Below are positions 6,420 through 8,682 of a stretch of 8,682 nucleotides of DNA, in pieces. Location of the stretch: positions 1 through 8,682 of the forward strand of contig WGAB01000181.1 in NCBI GenBank assembly GCA_015489295.1, given 5' to 3'. The notes below the pieces were generated by a model. That model searched no databases, had not been told where the DNA came from, and saw nothing but the letters and a program-made list of their open reading frames with translations. The position numbers were made by a program, and so were the translations under genes. Source of the stretch: Caldifarciminota bacterium (GTDB taxonomy: Bacteria > WOR-3 > Hydrothermia > WGAB01). Numbering within the stretch: the first letter of the stretch is position 1; every line of letters begins with the position of its first letter.

Positions 6420-6554
6420 ATGGGAATTGCCGTTGTGGTTGGGGTCCTTCGAAATCAACTCATGTTCCGCGGGTTTCCCTTCGGTTCCCTTCAGGGGACA
6501 CGGTTGTACACCTATCCAGAGGTAGATCCAAACAACCCAAGGAGGTTGCTATGA
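6420..6554 (+). CDS. Possible 44-codon leader ORF overlapping the dockerin gene
   Basis: ATG at 6420 preceded at 5 bases by GGGG within AAAGGGGTGA, a good ribosome site. It runs 44 codons and ends in a TGA that overlaps the next gene's ATG by four bases (ATGA), the classic arrangement for translational coupling. The peptide starts MGIAVVVGVLRNQ and ends PNNPRRLL; no family is recognised. Against it: third positions are only a little over half G/C, below the sdh genes, and the frame could be chance in a 190-base leader. It is either a leader peptide controlling access to the downstream ribosome site or a non-coding leader. Confidence 0.35.
   Translation: MGIAVVVGVLRNQLMFRGFPFGSLQGTRLYTYPEVDPNNPRRLL
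6475..6492 (+). repeat. Tandem TTCCCTTC direct repeat in the leader
   Basis: Two copies of TTCCCTTC at 6475-6482 and 6485-6492, two bases apart (period 10). The CCCTTC core is complementary to GAAGGG at 6393-6398. Confidence 0.6.
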
Positions 6555-7354
6555 AGAAGTGGGTCGCCAGCCTATTTGTGCTGGTCGCCGTCGTGCCTCT
6601 GCTGGCCCAGGATGGTGTATGGTTCACCAAGGCTGGGGCCAGTGATACCCTGCACGACCTTTATCTCGTATCCTGTGAGGTCGTGCAGGTGGATGTGCAC
6701 TTCAACACCACCTCAGACCTGGGGGGTGTTGTGGTGCCGGTAGGTTCCGACACGGCCGACTTTCTGATCACCGACGCCCAGGGTGACCAGAGCACCTGGA
6801 ACGACCAGACGCAGGATACGCTGTACTTCCTGTACAGCAACTACGATGCGTCGGCCAACCAGGCGGTGCTTGCGTTGATCCAGGGCAAAAACTCTATTGC
6901 CTCCGGCTCTTACAAACTTGGTACCCTGGAGATCAGCGCGAATACCACCAATATTGAGGACCTCACCGATGCGGTGGTGGCCATGACCTGGTCCCCCTCC
7001 TCGGAACTGGCCTTCATCAACACCGCTGGCACCGCCAGCACCACGCCCACCTTCACGAGCTTCAACATCCATTTCCTCCCCTGCGGTGATGTCAACGGCG
7101 ACGGTACGGTGAACATCGCCGATGCCTCTTATCTCGCTGACTATGTCTTTGGTGGACCGGCACCGAAGTCCATGAAAGGGGCAGATGTAAACGGGGATAA
7201 CACAGTAAACATCGCCGACGCTTCCTATCTTGCCGACTATGTCTTCGGCGGGCCGGCGCCCAACTGCTGCCCTGTGAAGGGCAAAAAGGTCAGCCCCGCC
7301 CCCAAAGCCCGGAACCTGAAAGTTAAGAAGATCCACAAAAACCTTCAAAAGTAA
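6551..7354 (+). CDS. Secreted protein with two dockerin-type calcium loops
   Basis: A 267-residue exported protein. Seen: signal peptide MKKWVASLFVLVAVVPLLAQ; a beta-rich region (about 25-177) of alternating hydrophobics (VVQVDVHFNTT, GSYKLGTLEIS) that may be a cohesin-like or related sandwich; then two repeats at residues 180-205 and 212-237, each opening with a dockerin/EF-hand loop (DVNGDGTVNIAD and DVNGDNTVNIAD, with D/N at positions 1, 3, 5, 9 and 12). Cys178 and Cys239/240 flank the repeat pair. The last 27 residues hold nine Lys and one Arg with no acidic residue. Dockerins bind cohesins in protein complexes; here cellulosomal function is not implied, since such modules occur widely in secreted proteins of candidate phyla. 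ATG 6551 is set by AAGGAGG at 6539-6545 and the signal peptide; the frame stays open far upstream but that part overlaps sdhB. It is followed 11 bases later by another secreted protein. Confidence 0.88.
   Translation: MKKWVASLFVLVAVVPLLAQDGVWFTKAGASDTLHDLYLVSCEVVQVDVHFNTTSDLGGVVVPVGSDTADFLITDAQGDQSTWNDQTQDTLYFLYSNYDASANQAVLALIQGKNSIASGSYKLGTLEISANTTNIEDLTDAVVAMTWSPSSELAFINTAGTASTTPTFTSFNIHFLPCGDVNGDGTVNIADASYLADYVFGGPAPKSMKGADVNGDNTVNIADASYLADYVFGGPAPNCCPVKGKKVSPAPKARNLKVKKIHKNLQK
7088..7261 (+). repeat. Tandem dockerin repeat in the coding sequence
   Basis: Two 26-codon units at 7088-7165 and 7184-7261, separated by six codons. The proteins are identical at 25 of 26 residues (Gly/Asn at position 6), while 15 codons differ silently. 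Confidence 0.9.
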
Positions 7355-7365
7355 GGAGGGTTGTT

Positions 7366-8667
7366 ATGAAGAAGCTCTTTGCAGTAGCTGCGGCGTTGGT
7401 ATTCGTTGGAAGCCTCGCCGCTGCAGATCTCCTGTTTGTCACCCTGGATCCTTCGGATCCTACACCGATCACCAGCGCGACCGTGACCCAGGGCGACACC
7501 TTTAACCTCTATGTGTGGGTGACTACGGACTCCACACTCCGCGGGTTCTCTATTCCGTTTGCGTTTAAGTCCCCTACACCCAGCGTGATGTGGGAATCTG
7601 ATGACGCGGACTCCTCTGAGCTCTACGCTCCGTTCAACGGCTGGCTGTACGCGGTTCTGAAGCACGCCTGGAATGGCGATGTTGCTGAGTTTTTCTTCGG
7701 TGGCCTGGACCTGTTCGGTCAGAACATTCAGCCCCCTGGAACCTATCTCGTGGGCCGTGCGGAAATCGTGGTAGACCCTAACTTTACAGGTGATGTGCTG
7801 CTTGACACCTGCGTGTACCTGAACAACGCTCCGATGTACTTGAACTACGGTACGGGGAGCAATGTGACCGTAAACCCTGACTGGTCCCCCGTGACCTTCA
7901 CAGTTCAGGCCGCTGGGCCCCCTGTGGATACCCTGCATGTGGCCGACTATGGCGAAATGGCCACCATCAATATCCCCACCGGGCCGCAGCATGAGATCTG
8001 GTTCATGGAACCCGGTACCCGGGGTCCTTCCGTGCACCTGGTGATCCACAACATCACCGCCGCCGGTGACCTTTCCGTGGCCGTGTACAACACCGCCTAT
8101 GCGAATACCATCGGCTCCATCAACAAGTACTGGTACCTGGACTTCACCGGCACCGCCGACAGCTACGACCTGGACTTCTACTACCTGGATACCGATGTGC
8201 CCGCGGGCCTGGATGAGACCCAGTTCCACGCCTGGTACCTGGACCACAGCGTGCCGCAGTGGGTGGATATGGGCGGTACGCCGGATGCCGTGAACAACAT
8301 CGTGTCCGGCGTGAGCACCACCCATCTTTCGGAGTGGACCCTTGGGCCTCCGGGCGTGACCGCGGTGGAAGAAGGGAACCAGATCCCTCGCGTGTTCTTC
8401 CTGAATCAGAACGCGCCGAACCCGTTCCGGGGTCGGACCACCATCGCCTTCGGTCTGCCTAAGGCCGCCGATGTGTCGCTGGTGGTTTACAACGCCGCCG
8501 GTCAGAAGGTGCGCACCTTGGTGTCGGGCCACAAGGAAGCCGGCACCTACACCGTGACCTGGGATGGCCGCAATGATGCGGGTCAGCCTGTGGCCGCTGG
8601 TGCGTACTTCTACAAGTTCCAGGCCGGCGAGTACCAGAGCCTCAAGAAGATGCTCCTCCTGAAGTGA
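7366..8667 (+). CDS. Secreted protein: cohesin-like N-terminus and FlgD-like sorting domain
   Basis: A 433-residue exported protein. Seen: signal peptide MKKLFAVAAALVFVGSLAAA with likely cleavage after Ala20; residues of about 25-175 (ATVTQGDTFNLYVWVTTDSTL...) resembling a cohesin-like beta sandwich; residues of about 190-330, with KYWYLDFTG, a YLDTDVPAGLDE segment, W-V-D-M-G-G and HLSEWTL, a beta module often found ahead of sorting tails; and residues 343-433, a FlgD-like Ig/Por-type C-terminal domain (NQNAPNPFRGRTTIAFGLP, VVYNAAGQKVRTL, WDGRNDAGQPVAAGAYFYKF, ending KKMLLLK). The last domain usually directs secretion or surface attachment, by a type IX-like route where that system exists. 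The ribosome site overlaps the preceding gene's stop, so the two are co-translated. Third-position GC rises from the first half to the second. The cohesin-like call is by pattern only. Confidence 0.87.
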   Translation: MKKLFAVAAALVFVGSLAAADLLFVTLDPSDPTPITSATVTQGDTFNLYVWVTTDSTLRGFSIPFAFKSPTPSVMWESDDADSSELYAPFNGWLYAVLKHAWNGDVAEFFFGGLDLFGQNIQPPGTYLVGRAEIVVDPNFTGDVLLDTCVYLNNAPMYLNYGTGSNVTVNPDWSPVTFTVQAAGPPVDTLHVADYGEMATINIPTGPQHEIWFMEPGTRGPSVHLVIHNITAAGDLSVAVYNTAYANTIGSINKYWYLDFTGTADSYDLDFYYLDTDVPAGLDETQFHAWYLDHSVPQWVDMGGTPDAVNNIVSGVSTTHLSEWTLGPPGVTAVEEGNQIPRVFFLNQNAPNPFRGRTTIAFGLPKAADVSLVVYNAAGQKVRTLVSGHKEAGTYTVTWDGRNDAGQPVAAGAYFYKFQAGEYQSLKKMLLLK

Positions 8668-8679
8668 GCACCGGTGCTC
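8666..8679 (+). other. Inverted repeat at the stop codon, possible start of a terminator
   Basis: GAGCACCGGTGCTC is a perfect 14-base palindrome beginning within the TGA stop. It could fold as a 5-bp stem with a CCGG loop, but the window ends three bases later, so a T run cannot be checked. Confidence 0.35.
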
Positions 8680-8682
8680 TGG

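Larger units (their letters stand above)
6361..6550 (+). promoter_or_regulatory. Long 5' leader of the dockerin-protein operon
   Basis: About 190 transcribed bases with no large gene. Seen: a 5-bp hairpin (6384-6400), a possible leader ORF from 6420, a tandem TTCCCTTC repeat (6475-6492), a small TCCC/GGGA hairpin (6486-6498), and the gene's AAGGAGG site at 6539-6545. The A/G-rich stretch around 6393-6398 (GAAGGG) can pair with CCCTTC in either repeat copy, giving possible alternative folds. It does not match a riboswitch class I can recognise. Function as a regulatory leader is inferred from length and structure only. Confidence 0.45.

Noticed and set aside
5394..6458. 354-codon minus-strand frame opposite sdhB
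   Set aside because: Antisense to the three iron-sulfur motifs and across the promoter at 6324; no family features.
6384..6460. Cyclic-di-GMP (GEMM) or cobalamin riboswitch in the leader
   Set aside because: GGGGCAAAC recalls the GEMM opening, but the matching GCAAAGCC and receptor parts are missing, and no cobalamin box was found.
5948..6550. Upstream in-frame extension of the dockerin gene by 201 codons
   Set aside because: It overlaps sdhB in another frame and crosses the promoter; the signal peptide and AAGGAGG place the start at 6551.
7088..7261. Direct repeats as a CRISPR or mobile-element signature
   Set aside because: The repetition is in protein, in frame, and encodes dockerin loops; the DNA copies differ at many third positions.
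7345..8532. 395-codon minus-strand frame opposite the last gene
   Set aside because: Antisense shadow with His/Gly-rich noise; the + strand has signal peptide and conserved domains.

Overview
The window is about 8.7 kb of GC-rich bacterial DNA in which every convincing gene lies on the + strand. The host is probably an uncultured or thermophilic bacterium of the FCB superphylum or a WOR-3/Hydrothermae/KSB1/Zixibacteria-like candidate phylum. This is inferred from three things together: a secreted protein ending in a FlgD-like/Por-type sorting domain (NAPNPF...WDGRNDAG...YFYKF), a dockerin-type EF-hand protein, and a long-form glucosyl-3-phosphoglycerate synthase of the kind found in thermophiles. 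No rRNA or other phylogenetic marker is present, so the assignment is tentative.

Layout. (1) 2-481: the 3' three-quarters of thymidylate kinase (tmk), cut by the window edge. (2) 519-1562: a lipoprotein with a Gly-rich tether and Ig-like segments, probably co-transcribed with tmk, closed by a strong intrinsic terminator (1589-1621). (3) 1645-2874: a TATAAT box only about 20 bases upstream of a GT81-type glycosyltransferase, gpgS (compatible-solute synthesis). (4) 2912-6311: a complete succinate dehydrogenase/fumarate reductase operon in the order sdhA-sdhC-sdhD-sdhB, tightly packed, with a 4-base overlap between D and B. The flavoprotein keeps the covalent-FAD histidine and catalytic residues. 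The two anchors carry enough histidines for two hemes, and the iron-sulfur subunit has all eleven cluster cysteines. (5) 6312-6550: a clear sigma-70-type promoter (TTGACA / TATAAT) and a leader of about 190 bases with hairpins, a tandem TTCCCTTC repeat and a possible 44-codon leader ORF that overlaps the next gene by ATGA. (6) 6551-8667: two secreted proteins, translated from near-identical initiation regions. The first carries two dockerin-like calcium loops and a lysine-rich tail. The second has a cohesin-like N-terminal region, a beta-rich middle domain and a FlgD-like C-terminal domain.

How they fit together. The sdh operon would link the TCA cycle to the membrane quinone pool, or run in reverse as fumarate reductase. 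gpgS just upstream has no terminator after it and may be co-transcribed. The last two genes look like an exported pair, with a dockerin module next to a protein with a cohesin-like module. That pair, with its long structured leader, is the least ordinary part of the window. I saw no tRNA, rRNA, CRISPR array, insertion sequence or integrase.
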